Assembly (NCBI GenBank): GCA_947625815.1
Contig: CANQPU010000013.1
Span: 1 to 53,867, forward strand
Reading direction: 5' to 3'
Source: an uncultured Oscillospiraceae bacterium
GTDB taxonomy: Bacteria > Bacillota > Clostridia > Oscillospirales > Oscillospiraceae
Length of the DNA: 53,867 bases
Shown piece after piece: positions 23,931 through 32,592 of this stretch. How positions within the stretch are numbered: position 1 is the first letter of the stretch; each line of letters opens with the position of its first letter. The position numbers and the translations under genes are program-made. The notes under the pieces are model-generated. The model made no database searches. It worked only from the letters and a program-made list of their open reading frames with translations, and was not told where the DNA came from.

Positions 23931-25415
23931 TTATTTGTGATACAGCTTGTTCGTCTCGTAGGCCGGCTCGCAGGTCACGTTGCAGCCCAGCTTCTTGAGG
24001 AGGTTCTCGTCCACCTGCGACAGGATCACCGTGGAGTGGACCTCGCTGCCCCCCAGCTTCTCCAGCTGCTGCATCGCCGTCTCCGCCAGGGGATTGGTGA
24101 CGGCGCATATGGACAGGGCCAGCAGGACCTCGTCCGTATGTAATCTGGGGTTCACGTTGCCCAGGTGGTTGACCTTCAGGTCCTGCACCGGCTCCAGGAT
24201 GCTGGGGGACAGGAGGCGGATCCTGTCGTCGATGCCGCCCAGGGCCTTCAGCGCGTCCAGGAGCATGGCGCTGGTGGCGCCCATGAGCTTGGAGGTCTTG
24301 CCCGTGACGATCCGCCCGTCGGGAAGCTCGATGGAGGCGGCGGGCTCCCCGGTCTCAGCGGCTTTTTTCAGGGCCTCGGCCCTGCCGGGCCGGTCCTCCA
24401 CCGCGGTGCCCACGGCGTTCATCAAAAGCTTTATCTTGTCCGCCTCCGCCCCGCCGGACAGGCCCCTGGCCCGGGCACAGCAGGCCGCCAGATAGCGGCG
24501 CACGATCTCCCGCCGGCTGGCCTCCTGACAGGCCTCGTCGTCCACGATGCACAGGCCCGCCATGTTGACGCCCATGTCCGTGGGGGACTTATAGGGGCAC
24601 TCCCCGCCGGACAGGCGCTTGAAGAGCGCCGAAAGGACGGGGAAGGTCTCCACATCCCGGTTGTAGTTGACGGCCAGGGCCCCGTATGCCTCCAGGTGGA
24701 AGGGGTCGATCATGTTCACGTCGTTCAGGTCCGCCGTGGCGGCCTCGTAGGCCACGTTCACCGGGTGCTTCAGGGGCAGGTTCCAGATGGGGAACGTCTC
24801 AAACTTGGCGTACCCGGACTGGATGCCCCGCTTGCCGTCGTGATAGATCTGAGAAAGGCAGGTGGCCATCTTCCCACTGCCGGGGCCCGGAGCGCTGACG
24901 ACCACCAGGGGCCGGGACGTCTCGATGTAGTCGTTCTTCCCGTAGCCCTCGTCGGAGACGATCATGTCGATGTTGGCGGGGTAGCCCTCGATGGGATAGT
25001 GGCGGTAGACCCGGACCCCCAGGGACTCCAGCCGCTTCTGGAAGGCCTCCGCGGCGCTCTGACCGGCAAACTGGGTGATGACCACGCTCCCCACGTAGAG
25101 GTCAAAGCTGCGGAAGGCGTCGATGAGCCTCAGCACGTCCAGGTCGTAGGTGATGCCGTAGTCGCCGCGGACCTTGTTCTTCGCGATGTCCCCGGCGCTG
25201 ACGGCGATGACGATCTCCGCCTTGTCCCGGAGATTGGCCAGCATCTTGATCTTGCTGTCCGGCTCAAAGCCGGGGAGGACGCGGCTGGCGTGATAGTCGT
25301 CAAAAAGCTTTCCCCCGAACTCCATGTAGAGCTTCCCGCCAAACTGGGCGATCCGCTCGGCGATATGTTCGGACTGGAGCTTCAGGTATTTTTCGTTGTC
25401 AAAGCCGGTCCTCAT
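23931..25415 (-). CDS. DUF1846 (UPF0371) family protein
   Basis: The 494-aa product matches the DUF1846 family along its whole length, with recognisable segments such as KLYMEFGGKLFDDYHASRVL near the N-terminus, PGPGSGKMATCLSQ and DPFHLEAYG. The PGPGSGKM stretch resembles a nucleotide-binding loop. It is a soluble cytoplasmic protein with no signal peptide. Biochemical function is unknown to me, so none is assigned. The ribosome site is poor (GGGGG, 9 bases upstream) and a TATATA -10 lies about 20 bases before the ATG. It heads a minus-strand operon with holB and ricT. Confidence 0.85.
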   Translation of the reverse strand: MRTGFDNEKYLKLQSEHIAERIAQFGGKLYMEFGGKLFDDYHASRVLPGFEPDSKIKMLANLRDKAEIVIAVSAGDIAKNKVRGDYGITYDLDVLRLIDAFRSFDLYVGSVVITQFAGQSAAEAFQKRLESLGVRVYRHYPIEGYPANIDMIVSDEGYGKNDYIETSRPLVVVSAPGPGSGKMATCLSQIYHDGKRGIQSGYAKFETFPIWNLPLKHPVNVAYEAATADLNDVNMIDPFHLEAYGALAVNYNRDVETFPVLSALFKRLSGGECPYKSPTDMGVNMAGLCIVDDEACQEASRREIVRRYLAACCARARGLSGGAEADKIKLLMNAVGTAVEDRPGRAEALKKAAETGEPAASIELPDGRIVTGKTSKLMGATSAMLLDALKALGGIDDRIRLLSPSILEPVQDLKVNHLGNVNPRLHTDEVLLALSICAVTNPLAETAMQQLEKLGGSEVHSTVILSQVDENLLKKLGCNVTCEPAYETNKLYHK

Positions 25416-25548
25416 AAGCCAACCCCCAAATCTATATATAGTAGGCCACCCTCTATTTTACCTTTTTTCATGGGGATTAGTCAATAGAAAACATACGTCT
25501 TTGAAAAAAACATTCAAAACGCCGGCTCCGCGGGGCCGCGCCTTTTTG

Positions 25549-25577
25549 TTGACAATCCCCCGCGTCCGCAATATAAT
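25549..25577 (+). promoter_or_regulatory. Perfect consensus sigma-A promoter for the HD hydrolase-mnmA operon
   Basis: TTGACA (25549-25554), a 17-base spacer and TATAAT (25572-25577) match the consensus at all twelve positions. Transcription would start near 25584, which rules out the in-frame ATG at 25584 as the start codon and supports 25614. Confidence 0.85.
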
Positions 25578-25613
25578 AGGAGGATGACATATCGATTTCC
25601 GGGAGGGATCCGC

Positions 25614-26171
25614 ATGATACCGACGCCCGAGGAGGCATACGAGATCACGAAAAAATACAACATCGGCGACTTCCACCTCTCCCACGCCCGCATCGTGGGG
25701 GACGTGATGGAGTGGTACGCCAAAAGCCTTGGCTTCGGGGCGGAGGCCGATTACTGGAAGGCCGTGGGCATCCTCCACGACGTGGATTTTGAGCTCTACC
25801 CGGACCGGCACTGCCAGATGGCCCCGGAGCTCCTCCGGGAAAACGGCGTGGACGAGAGCCTCATCCGCGCGGTGGTGAGCCACGGCTACGGCATCTGCTC
25901 GGACGTAAAGCCGGAGCGCACCATGGAAAAGGTGCTCTTCGCCGCCGACGAGCTGACCGGCCTTATCGGGGCCGCGGCCCTCATGCGTCCCTCCAAGAGC
26001 GTGGACGACCTGGAGGTCAAGTCCGTCAAGAAGAAATTCAAGGACAGGAAATTCGCCGCCGGGTGCGACCGGGACGTGATCCTGCGGGGCGCCGAGGACC
26101 TGGGCTGGACCCTGGACGAGCTCATCGAAAGGACCATCCTGGCCATGCGGGAAAGCCCCAACGTGCCATGA
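25614..26171 (+). CDS. HD-domain hydrolase
   Basis: The 185-aa product has an HD metal-dependent phosphohydrolase fold: His in FHLSHARIVGDVM, the His-Asp doublet in GILHDVDFE, a further His in VVSHGYG and Asp in FAADELTG. The substrate is unknown; nucleotides or phosphorylated metabolites are usual for the family. The start at 25614 has GGGAGG 8 bases upstream and lies downstream of the predicted transcription start. The stop overlaps the mnmA ATG (ATGA), so the two are translationally coupled, which hints at a role in tRNA or nucleotide metabolism. Confidence 0.86.
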   Translation: MIPTPEEAYEITKKYNIGDFHLSHARIVGDVMEWYAKSLGFGAEADYWKAVGILHDVDFELYPDRHCQMAPELLRENGVDESLIRAVVSHGYGICSDVKPERTMEKVLFAADELTGLIGAAALMRPSKSVDDLEVKSVKKKFKDRKFAAGCDRDVILRGAEDLGWTLDELIERTILAMRESPNVP

Positions 26172-27241
26172 ACGGCCGCGTCCTGGTGGCCATGAGCGGA
26201 GGGGTGGACTCCTCCGTGGCCGCCTTTCTCCTCAAAAGCCGGGGCTTTGACTGCGTGGGCGTCACCATGCGGCTCTTTGACAACGGGCTTTTGGGGCTTG
26301 AGGGCGAGAGCACCTGCTGCTCGGTGGACGACGTGGAGGACGCCCGGTCCGTCTGCGCGCGGCTGAACATCCCGTTCCTGACCCTGGATCTGTCGGCGGC
26401 GTTCAGATCGTGCGTCATCGACCGGTTCGTCTCCGAATATCAGCGGGGCCTGACGCCCAACCCCTGCATCGAATGCAACCGATCCATGAAATTTTCCCGC
26501 CTGCTGGACTACGCCCGCTCCGTGGGCTGTGACCGGCTGGCCACCGGCCACTATGCCCGGCTGGCGGAGACGGCCTCCGGCATGGAGCTCCGGAAGGCCG
26601 CGGACCCCGGCAAGGACCAGAGCTACGTGCTGGCCCAAATCCCTCACGAGCGGCTCCGCCGCGTCCTTTTCCCCCTGGGGGAGCTGACAAAGGACGAGGT
26701 GCGGGCGGTGGCGGAGCGGGAGGGGTTCGTCAACGCCCGGAAAAAGGAGAGCCAGGACATCTGCTTCGTGCCGGACGGGGACTATCTCCGCTTTATGGAG
26801 CGGTACACCGGCCAAAAGAGCGAGCCCGGGCCGCTTTTGGACGAGTCCGGCCGGGTCCTGGGCGTCCACCGGGGCGCCGCGGGCTACACCGTGGGCCAGC
26901 GCCGGGGCCTGGGCGTCGCCGCCGACCGGCCCCTCTATGTGAAAAGCAAGGACATGGAGAAAAACACCGTCACCGTGACGTATGAGGAGGGGCTCTACGC
27001 CCGCTCCTGCCTTGTCGCGGACATGAACTGGCTGACGGACGCCCCGCTCCCCCTGCGGTGCGCGGCAAAGACCCGCTACCGGCAAAAGGAGCAGCCCTGC
27101 CGGGTCCGGCCGGGCGGGGCGTATACGGAGCTGCTCTTCGACGAGCCCCAGCGGGCCCTCACCCCCGGCCAGACCGCCGTGCTCTATGACGGGGACCGGG
27201 TTTTGGGGGGCGGAACGATCGTCGTCGCGGAACACGCTTAA
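26168..27241 (+). CDS. mnmA: tRNA-specific 2-thiouridylase MnmA
   Basis: This enzyme thiolates the wobble uridine 34 of Lys, Glu and Gln tRNAs using sulfur relayed from a cysteine desulfurase. The 357-aa product has the PP-loop SGGVDSS near residue 9, the catalytic Cys in NPCIECN, the second Cys in SQDICF, and the GKDQSYVL and TVGQRRGLGV motifs. The length is typical. The ATG at 26168 overlaps the HD gene stop. No cysteine desulfurase gene is linked here. Transcription should come from the consensus promoter at 25549. Confidence 0.96.
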   Translation: MNGRVLVAMSGGVDSSVAAFLLKSRGFDCVGVTMRLFDNGLLGLEGESTCCSVDDVEDARSVCARLNIPFLTLDLSAAFRSCVIDRFVSEYQRGLTPNPCIECNRSMKFSRLLDYARSVGCDRLATGHYARLAETASGMELRKAADPGKDQSYVLAQIPHERLRRVLFPLGELTKDEVRAVAEREGFVNARKKESQDICFVPDGDYLRFMERYTGQKSEPGPLLDESGRVLGVHRGAAGYTVGQRRGLGVAADRPLYVKSKDMEKNTVTVTYEEGLYARSCLVADMNWLTDAPLPLRCAAKTRYRQKEQPCRVRPGGAYTELLFDEPQRALTPGQTAVLYDGDRVLGGGTIVVAEHA

Positions 27242-27247
27242 CCTTTC

Positions 27248-27274
27248 CCCCACGCAATCAGAGATTGCGTGGGG
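27248..27274. terminator. Hairpin after mnmA (GGGGACCCC family)
   Basis: A 12-bp perfect stem (27248-27259 with 27263-27274) and AGA loop are followed by ACCCCATAATTTTTG. The T-run is offset, so termination is uncertain. The outer arm CGTGGGGACCCC is shared in reverse with the hairpin at 53534-53566, where the inner stem sequence differs. Confidence 0.5.
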
Positions 27275-27335
27275 ACCCCATAATTTTTGCGGAACCGGCT
27301 TGATTTTCCCCACGATCAATAATGAGGTAAAACAT

Positions 27336-27911
27336 ATGAGCTACAACTTTTTCGCCCTGATCTCCCGCATGAAGAACATCGACCGGTGGGCGCTGATGCG
27401 CAACGCCGACCGGGAGAACGTGATGGAGCACAGCCACATGGTGGCGGTGCTGGCCCACGCCCTGGCCGTCATTCGCCGGGACATTCTGGGCGTCCCCTGC
27501 TCCCCCGACCGGGCCGCCGCCGCCGCGCTTTTTCACGACGCGCCCGAGATCTTCACCGGCGACATGCCCACGCCCGTCAAGTACCACGACCCGGAGATGC
27601 GCTCCGCGTACAGCCGGGTGGAGGAGGCGGCCGTCACAAGGCTCGTGAGCGGCCTTCCCCGGGCCATGCGGCCGGAGTACGACATGCTCCTGCGGGACGA
27701 GGGCGGCGTCCGGGACCTGGTCCGGGCGGCCGACAAGCTCTCGGCGTACATAAAGTGCGTGGAGGAGCTGAAGACCGGGAATCTGGATTTCAAATCGGCG
27801 GCCGGCTCCACCCTGGAAAAGCTCCGGGCCATGGGCATGGCGGAGGTCGATTATTTCCTGGACAACTTTATGGAAGCCTTTGAAAAGACCATCGATGAGC
27901 TGAGTGTTTGA
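27336..27911 (+). CDS. YfbR-like 5'-deoxynucleotidase
   Basis: The 191-aa product is an HD-domain protein of the YfbR type, which dephosphorylates deoxynucleoside monophosphates. Motifs seen are RWALMRN, EHSHMVAVLAHAL, ALFHDAPEIFTGDMPTPVKY and the late Asp in RAADKLSAYI, in the family order and spacing. The ATG at 27336 follows ATGAGG by 8 bases. It is close to the ACT-domain gene (13 bp gap), with which it is probably co-transcribed. Confidence 0.9.
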   Translation: MSYNFFALISRMKNIDRWALMRNADRENVMEHSHMVAVLAHALAVIRRDILGVPCSPDRAAAAALFHDAPEIFTGDMPTPVKYHDPEMRSAYSRVEEAAVTRLVSGLPRAMRPEYDMLLRDEGGVRDLVRAADKLSAYIKCVEELKTGNLDFKSAAGSTLEKLRAMGMAEVDYFLDNFMEAFEKTIDELSV

Positions 27912-27924
27912 GGGGGTTTATACT

Positions 27925-28194
27925 ATGAAAGCGATCGTCACGGTCATCGGAAAGGACACGGTGGGCATCATCGCCAACGTCTGCTCCATCCTGGCCCAGA
28001 ACGGGGTCAACGTGCTGGATATCTCCCAGACCGTCATGCGGGAGTATTTCACCATGATCATGCTGGTGGATACCGCCGGGTGCCGGGTGGATTTCGCCGA
28101 GCTGGCCGACATCCTCAAAAAGGACGGCGCGGAGCACGGACTGGATATCCGCATCCAGCGCGAGGACATCTTTGAAGCCATGCACCGCATATGA
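27925..28194 (+). CDS. ACT-domain regulatory protein (UPF0237)
   Basis: The 89-aa product is a single ACT domain (VTVIGKDTVGIIANV) of the GcvR-like UPF0237 group, which binds small ligands such as amino acids. The ATG at 27925 has GAGGGGG 8 bases upstream. It lies 9 bp before the PFL-family gene. This ACT plus PFL pair recurs in many bacteria, which suggests the ACT protein senses the metabolite handled by its partner. Confidence 0.88.
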   Translation: MKAIVTVIGKDTVGIIANVCSILAQNGVNVLDISQTVMREYFTMIMLVDTAGCRVDFAELADILKKDGAEHGLDIRIQREDIFEAMHRI

Positions 28195-28203
28195 GGTCAC
28201 GCC

Positions 28204-29553
28204 ATGATTACCACAAGTGAGATTCTTGAGACCATCGACATGATCAGCCAGCAGCACCTGGACATCCGCACCATCACCATGGGCATCTCCCTCCGCGACT
28301 GCGGACATCCGGAGGTCCGGGTCTGCTGCGACAGGATATACGACAAAATAACCGGCGCCGCCAGGGACCTGGTCAGGATTGGGGAGGACATCGAGCGGGA
28401 ATTCGGCATCCCCATCGTCAATAAGCGCGTCTCCGTGACGCCCATAGCCATCGCCTGCGAGAGCTGCGAGACGGAGGATTACGTCCCCTTCGCCGAGGCC
28501 ATGGACCGGGCGGCCCGGGAGATCGGCGTCAACTTCATCGGCGGCTTCTCCGCCCTGGTCCAGAAGGGCTTCACCGTGGGCGACGAGCGCCTCCTCCGGT
28601 CCATCCCGGAGGCCCTCCGGGCCACGGAGCGGGTCTGCTCCAGCGTCAATGTGGGCTCCACCCGGGCCGGCATCAACATGGACGCCGTGGCCCTGATGGG
28701 GAAGATCGTCAAGAGGACCGCGGACCTCACCGGCGGACAGGGGTGCGCCAAGCTCGTTATATTCTGCAACGCGGTGGAGGATAACCCCTTCATGGCCGGG
28801 GCGTTCCACGGCGTGGGGGAGCCTGAGTGCGTCATCAACGTGGGCGTCTCCGGCCCCGGCGTCGTCCACAACGCCCTCAAAAGGTGCGCCGGCCGGCCCC
28901 TGAACGAGGCCGCCGAGATCATCAAAAAGACCGCCTTCCGCGTGACGCGCATGGGCGAGCTGGTGGCGCAGGAGGCCTCCGCCCGCCTGGGCGTGCCCTT
29001 CGGGATCGTGGACCTGAGCCTGGCGCCCACCCCCGCCGTGGGCGACTCCGTGGCGGATATCTTAGAGGAGCTGGGCCTGGAGTCCGTGGGCGCCCCCGGC
29101 ACCACGGCGGCCCTGGCGCTCCTCAACGACGCCGTGAAAAAGGGCGGCGTCATGGCCTCCTCCAACGTGGGGGGCCTCAGCGGGGCCTTCATCCCCGTCT
29201 CCGAGGACGCCGGCATGATCCGGGCCGCCGCCGCGGGCAAACTGACCATCGAAAAGTTGGAGGCCATGACCTGCGTGTGCTCCGTGGGCCTGGACATGAT
29301 TGCCCTCCCCGGGGACACCTCCGCCGAGACCGTCTCCGCCATCATCGCCGACGAGGCCGCCATCGGCATGATCAATCAGAAGACCACCGCCGTCCGGGTC
29401 ATCCCCGTGCCGGGAAAGACCGTGGGGGATTTCGTGGACTTTGGGGGCCTTCTGGGCCGCGCCCCCGTCATGGCGGTCAACCCCGCGTCCCCCGCCGCGT
29501 TCATCGAGAGAGGCGGCCGGATCCCGGCCCCGCTCAACAGCCTGAAAAACTGA
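28204..29553 (+). CDS. PFL family protein (UPF0210/DUF711)
   Basis: The 449-aa product belongs to the DUF711/UPF0210 family, whose fold resembles pyruvate formate-lyase. Visible family blocks are [40 protein letters not shown] and [19 protein letters not shown]. The reaction is not established to my knowledge. It is cytoplasmic, of full length, and ends before a strong terminator. Its stable pairing with an ACT-domain gene suggests amino-acid-linked control. Confidence 0.9.
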   Translation: MITTSEILETIDMISQQHLDIRTITMGISLRDCGHPEVRVCCDRIYDKITGAARDLVRIGEDIEREFGIPIVNKRVSVTPIAIACESCETEDYVPFAEAMDRAAREIGVNFIGGFSALVQKGFTVGDERLLRSIPEALRATERVCSSVNVGSTRAGINMDAVALMGKIVKRTADLTGGQGCAKLVIFCNAVEDNPFMAGAFHGVGEPECVINVGVSGPGVVHNALKRCAGRPLNEAAEIIKKTAFRVTRMGELVAQEASARLGVPFGIVDLSLAPTPAVGDSVADILEELGLESVGAPGTTAALALLNDAVKKGGVMASSNVGGLSGAFIPVSEDAGMIRAAAAGKLTIEKLEAMTCVCSVGLDMIALPGDTSAETVSAIIADEAAIGMINQKTTAVRVIPVPGKTVGDFVDFGGLLGRAPVMAVNPASPAAFIERGGRIPAPLNSLKN

Positions 29554-29565
29554 AAACCCCCCTTC

Positions 29566-29598
29566 GGGCGGACTTTTTGTCCGCCCTCTTTTTCTTTT
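29566..29598 (+). terminator. Terminator after the PFL-family gene
   Basis: An 8-bp stem GGGCGGAC/GTCCGCCC (29566-29573 with 29579-29586) with a TTTTT loop is followed by TCTTTTTCTTTTT. It separates the upstream operon from dnaA. Confidence 0.88.
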
Positions 29599-29618
29599 TG
29601 CCGGCACGCAGAAAAGCC

Positions 29619-29647
29619 TTGCAAAACGGGGGAAAAAATGATATAAT
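29619..29647 (+). promoter_or_regulatory. Promoter of dnaA
   Basis: TTGCAA (29619-29624), a 17-base spacer and TATAAT (29642-29647), with TGA before the -10, lie about 70 bases upstream of the dnaA ATG. No clear DnaA box lies in this leader. Confidence 0.7.
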
Positions 29648-29718
29648 AAGGGGTACTGTATGATGCCGGTAAATTGCCTTTTTCAGGATATTTGCGTTGT
29701 GGGAAAGGAAGAAAAAAG

Positions 29719-31017
29719 ATGAATTCTGTCGATGATATATGGGCCCGCGTCCTGGAGCTTATGGGACAGGATCTCACCCCGGTGGCGATCAACACCTGGT
29801 TCGACGAGTGTCGGATTGCCTCCCTCTCGGAGAACAGCATGACGCTCCTCATCCCGTCGGACTTCAAGCGCGGCGTGGTGGAGACCCGGTTCATGCCCGC
29901 CGTCAAAAAGGCCCTGAGTCAGCTCTTCGCCGGGGAGATGGACGTCTTCCTTGTGGGGGAGGAGCCGGAGGCCCGGTCCGCCGACACCTCCGTCCCGGAC
30001 CCGGACGAGTATACCTTTGAAAAATTCGTGGTGGGGCCCTCCAACAAGTTCGCCCACGCCGCGTCCCTGGCGGTGGCCGAGGGCCAGACCCGGGATTACA
30101 ACCCCCTGTTCATCTACGGCGAGTCGGGCCTGGGCAAGACCCACCTGCTCTACGCCATCCGCCACAAGGTGGCCCGTCTCCACCCGGAGTACAACATCGT
30201 CTTCGTCCGGGGCGGGGACTTCATGAACGAGCTGATCACCGCCATCCAGACCGGCAAGAACGTGGAGTTCCGGGAGAAATACCGCAGCGCCGACCTGTTC
30301 CTCATAGACGATATCCAGATCGTCGCCGGCAAGATCTCCACGCAGGACGAGATGTTCCACACCTTCAACACCCTCCACGAGGCCCACAAGCAGATGGTCT
30401 TCACCTCCGACCGGCCCCCCTCTGAGATGCCCACGCTGGCCGACCGCCTGCGGACCCGCTTTGAATCCGGCCTTTTGGCGGACATCCAGCCCCCGGATTT
30501 TGAGACGCGCGCGGCCATCGTCCGCAACAAATCCACCAAGCTCGGCCTGATTCTCCCCAACGACGTGGTCAACTATGTGGCCGAGAACATGACCTCCAAC
30601 GTCCGTCAGTTGGAGGGCGCCGTCCTGAAGATCCGGGCCCAGCGGGACCTGATGGACGCCCCCATCACCGTCGCGGTGGCCTCCCGGGTCCTGAAGGACA
30701 TGTTCCGGGAAAAGACCTCCTTTGTCCCCACGCCGGAGGACGTCATCAACGAGACGGCCCGGTATTTTTCCATCACCCCGGAGGACGTAAAGGGCCAGCG
30801 CCGCACCCGCAACACGGCCCTCGCCCGGCAGATCGCCATGTACGAGATCCGCATCCTGACCAACCTCTCTCTTCAGGACATCGGCAACATCTTTGAGGGC
30901 CGGGACCACACTACGGTCCTCTCCTCCATCCAGAAAATCGAGAAAAACATGGAGTCGGACCCGGAATTTGCCCAGCAGATCCGGGACATCACCGCCAACA
31001 TCAACTCCATGAAATGA
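29719..31017 (+). CDS. dnaA: Chromosomal replication initiator DnaA
   Basis: DnaA binds 9-bp boxes at oriC and melts the origin. The 432-aa product has the N-terminal DnaB-interaction domain (residues 1-85), a short linker, the AAA+ domain with Walker A GESGLGKT (134-141) and Walker B LFLIDDIQ (about 193-200), and the C-terminal helix-turn-helix with the signature GRDHTTVLSS (about 394). The ATG at 29719 has GGAAAGGAAG upstream and gives the standard N-terminus. dnaN follows after the origin-like gap. Confidence 0.97.
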   Translation: MNSVDDIWARVLELMGQDLTPVAINTWFDECRIASLSENSMTLLIPSDFKRGVVETRFMPAVKKALSQLFAGEMDVFLVGEEPEARSADTSVPDPDEYTFEKFVVGPSNKFAHAASLAVAEGQTRDYNPLFIYGESGLGKTHLLYAIRHKVARLHPEYNIVFVRGGDFMNELITAIQTGKNVEFREKYRSADLFLIDDIQIVAGKISTQDEMFHTFNTLHEAHKQMVFTSDRPPSEMPTLADRLRTRFESGLLADIQPPDFETRAAIVRNKSTKLGLILPNDVVNYVAENMTSNVRQLEGAVLKIRAQRDLMDAPITVAVASRVLKDMFREKTSFVPTPEDVINETARYFSITPEDVKGQRRTRNTALARQIAMYEIRILTNLSLQDIGNIFEGRDHTTVLSSIQKIEKNMESDPEFAQQIRDITANINSMK

Positions 31018-31241
31018 CTTTTTCAACAGCTTTTTTCTTAATTTCTGTGAACTTCTGTTCAAAACTCAAGAGGTCCGAAACGGCTTGTTGAAACTTATCC
31101 TGCTTTTCCACCGCGCCCCTTTCCCGTTTTTTCCCGGTTTTCAGGGGTTTTCCTGCTTTTCCACATATTTTTGTACTACTACGACGACCACTAAAAATAT
31201 ATACTGTCTATCTTTATATGACAGAGAACGGAGAGATCAAA
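31018..31241. other. oriC: Probable replication origin (oriC, dnaA-dnaN gap)
   Basis: This 224-bp A/T-rich gap contains DnaA-box-like nonamers TTATCCTGC (31095-31103), TTTTCCACC (31104-31112) and TTTTCCACA (31157-31165, one mismatch from TTATCCACA). Ten bases after the last box come six in-phase triplets CTA CTA CGA CGA CCA CTA (31176-31193), then AAAATATATACTG. This is the arrangement of box, DnaA-trio array and A/T-rich unwinding region known from Bacillus oriC. Two trios deviate at the middle base. The dnaN promoter probably overlaps this region. Confidence 0.7.
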
Positions 31242-32357
31242 ATGAAATTTTCCTGTGAAAAAGCGGACCTGGCCGCAGCCGTCACCATCGCCTCCCGGGC
31301 CGCCGCGGCCAAGAGCGCCGTCCCCAGTCTGGAGGGACTGCTCATAGAGGCCGGCTCCGACATCATCGTCACGGGATTCGATCTGAAGACCGGCATACGC
31401 TCCACCATCAAGGCGGACGTGACGGAGCCGGGGAGCGTGGTCATCAACGCCCGCCTCTTCGGGGACATCATCCGCAAGCTGCCGGACGACGTCATCTATC
31501 TGTCCGTCAACGAAAAATATATGATCAACATCCGCTGCGCCATGAGCGAATTTGACATCATGGGCATCTCCGCCGAGGAATACCCGGACCTCCCCAGCGT
31601 GGACTACCAGAACTCCGTCTACATGAAGGAGCGGGACATCAAGGCCATGATCGCCGAGACCAACTTCGCCGTCTCCGACAACGAGGCCCGGCCCATCCAT
31701 ACCGGCGCCCTCTTTGAGGTGGAGAACGACATCCTCACCGTCGTGGCAGTGGACGGCTTCCGTCTGGCCCTCCGCCGGGAACGGGTGGCCAAAACGGAGG
31801 TCGGAAAGGTCTCCTTCGTCGTTCCGGGGACCGCTCTCTCCGAGGTGGAGAAGATCGCCGGGGACTCCGAGGACCTGGTGAAGATCACCCTGGGCTCCAA
31901 GCATGTCATGTTCACCCTCGGTCCCAATATGCTCATCTCCCGCAGACTGGAGGGAGAATTCCTCAATTACCGCAACTCCATCCCCCAGACCAGCAAATAC
32001 AGCATCGAGCTGAGCCGACGGGACCTTATCAACACGGTGGAGCGCGTATCCCTGATCATCAACGAGAAATTCAAGAGCCCCATCCGCTGCGCCTTCGGGG
32101 ACAACGTCCTGCGGGTCTCCACCGCCACCACCCTGGGCAAGGCCGTGGACGAGTGCGGCGTCTCCGGCGACGGAGAGGGTCTGGAGATCGGCTTCAACAA
32201 CCGCTATATCCTGGAGGCCCTGCGGGCCGCCCCGGCGGACAGTGTGCGGCTCCAGCTTTCCACCAGCGTCTCCCCCTGCGTCATCGTCCCCACCGACGGA
32301 AGCAAGAACTTCCTCTACATGATCCTGCCCGTGAGGCTCAGAGCCAATGAAAATTAA
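31242..32357 (+). CDS. dnaN: DNA polymerase III beta subunit (sliding clamp)
   Basis: The 371-aa product is the ring-forming processivity clamp. Three repeated clamp folds are visible, with family segments such as ISSRAAAAKSAVPSLEG-like N-terminal sequence, AVDGFRLALRRE and the C-terminal YMILPVRL. The ATG at 31242 has GGAGAG 6 bases upstream and matches the usual MKF start; an in-frame ATG 24 bases earlier lacks a ribosome site. Its 3' end overlaps the S4 gene by 11 bp. Confidence 0.96.
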   Translation: MKFSCEKADLAAAVTIASRAAAAKSAVPSLEGLLIEAGSDIIVTGFDLKTGIRSTIKADVTEPGSVVINARLFGDIIRKLPDDVIYLSVNEKYMINIRCAMSEFDIMGISAEEYPDLPSVDYQNSVYMKERDIKAMIAETNFAVSDNEARPIHTGALFEVENDILTVVAVDGFRLALRRERVAKTEVGKVSFVVPGTALSEVEKIAGDSEDLVKITLGSKHVMFTLGPNMLISRRLEGEFLNYRNSIPQTSKYSIELSRRDLINTVERVSLIINEKFKSPIRCAFGDNVLRVSTATTLGKAVDECGVSGDGEGLEIGFNNRYILEALRAAPADSVRLQLSTSVSPCVIVPTDGSKNFLYMILPVRLRANEN

Positions 32358-32592
32358 GGTCGAAGCCCACCGGAAAGAACCGGAGCCCGTCCCCATCTCC
32401 ACGGAATACATCAAGCTCGACTCCTTCCTCAAATTCGCCAACGCCGCCGAGTCCGGCGGCATGGCCAAAGCCCTCATCGAAAACGGCGAGGTCACAGTGA
32501 ACGGGGAGGTCTGCGCCCAGCGGGGCAAAAAGCTCCGCCCCGGGGACAGGGTGAGGCTCCACGGGGACGCCTACGTCGTCACGGAGGCATGA
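32347..32592 (+). CDS. yaaA: S4-domain RNA-binding protein YaaA
   Basis: The 81-aa product is a minimal S4 domain (KLDSFLKFANAAESGGMAKALIENGEVTVNG), the YaaA/RlbA type found between dnaN and recF throughout Firmicutes and implicated in ribosome assembly. It overlaps dnaN by 11 bp and recF by 4 bp, so it is translated within the dnaN-recF operon. Function beyond RNA binding is by family only. Confidence 0.92.
   Translation: MKIKVEAHRKEPEPVPISTEYIKLDSFLKFANAAESGGMAKALIENGEVTVNGEVCAQRGKKLRPGDRVRLHGDAYVVTEA

Noticed and set aside
25584-25613. Upstream ATG for the HD hydrolase
   Set aside because: It lies at the predicted transcription start of a consensus promoter, and AGGAGG is directly adjacent without proper spacing. 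The ATG at 25614 has a good ribosome site.
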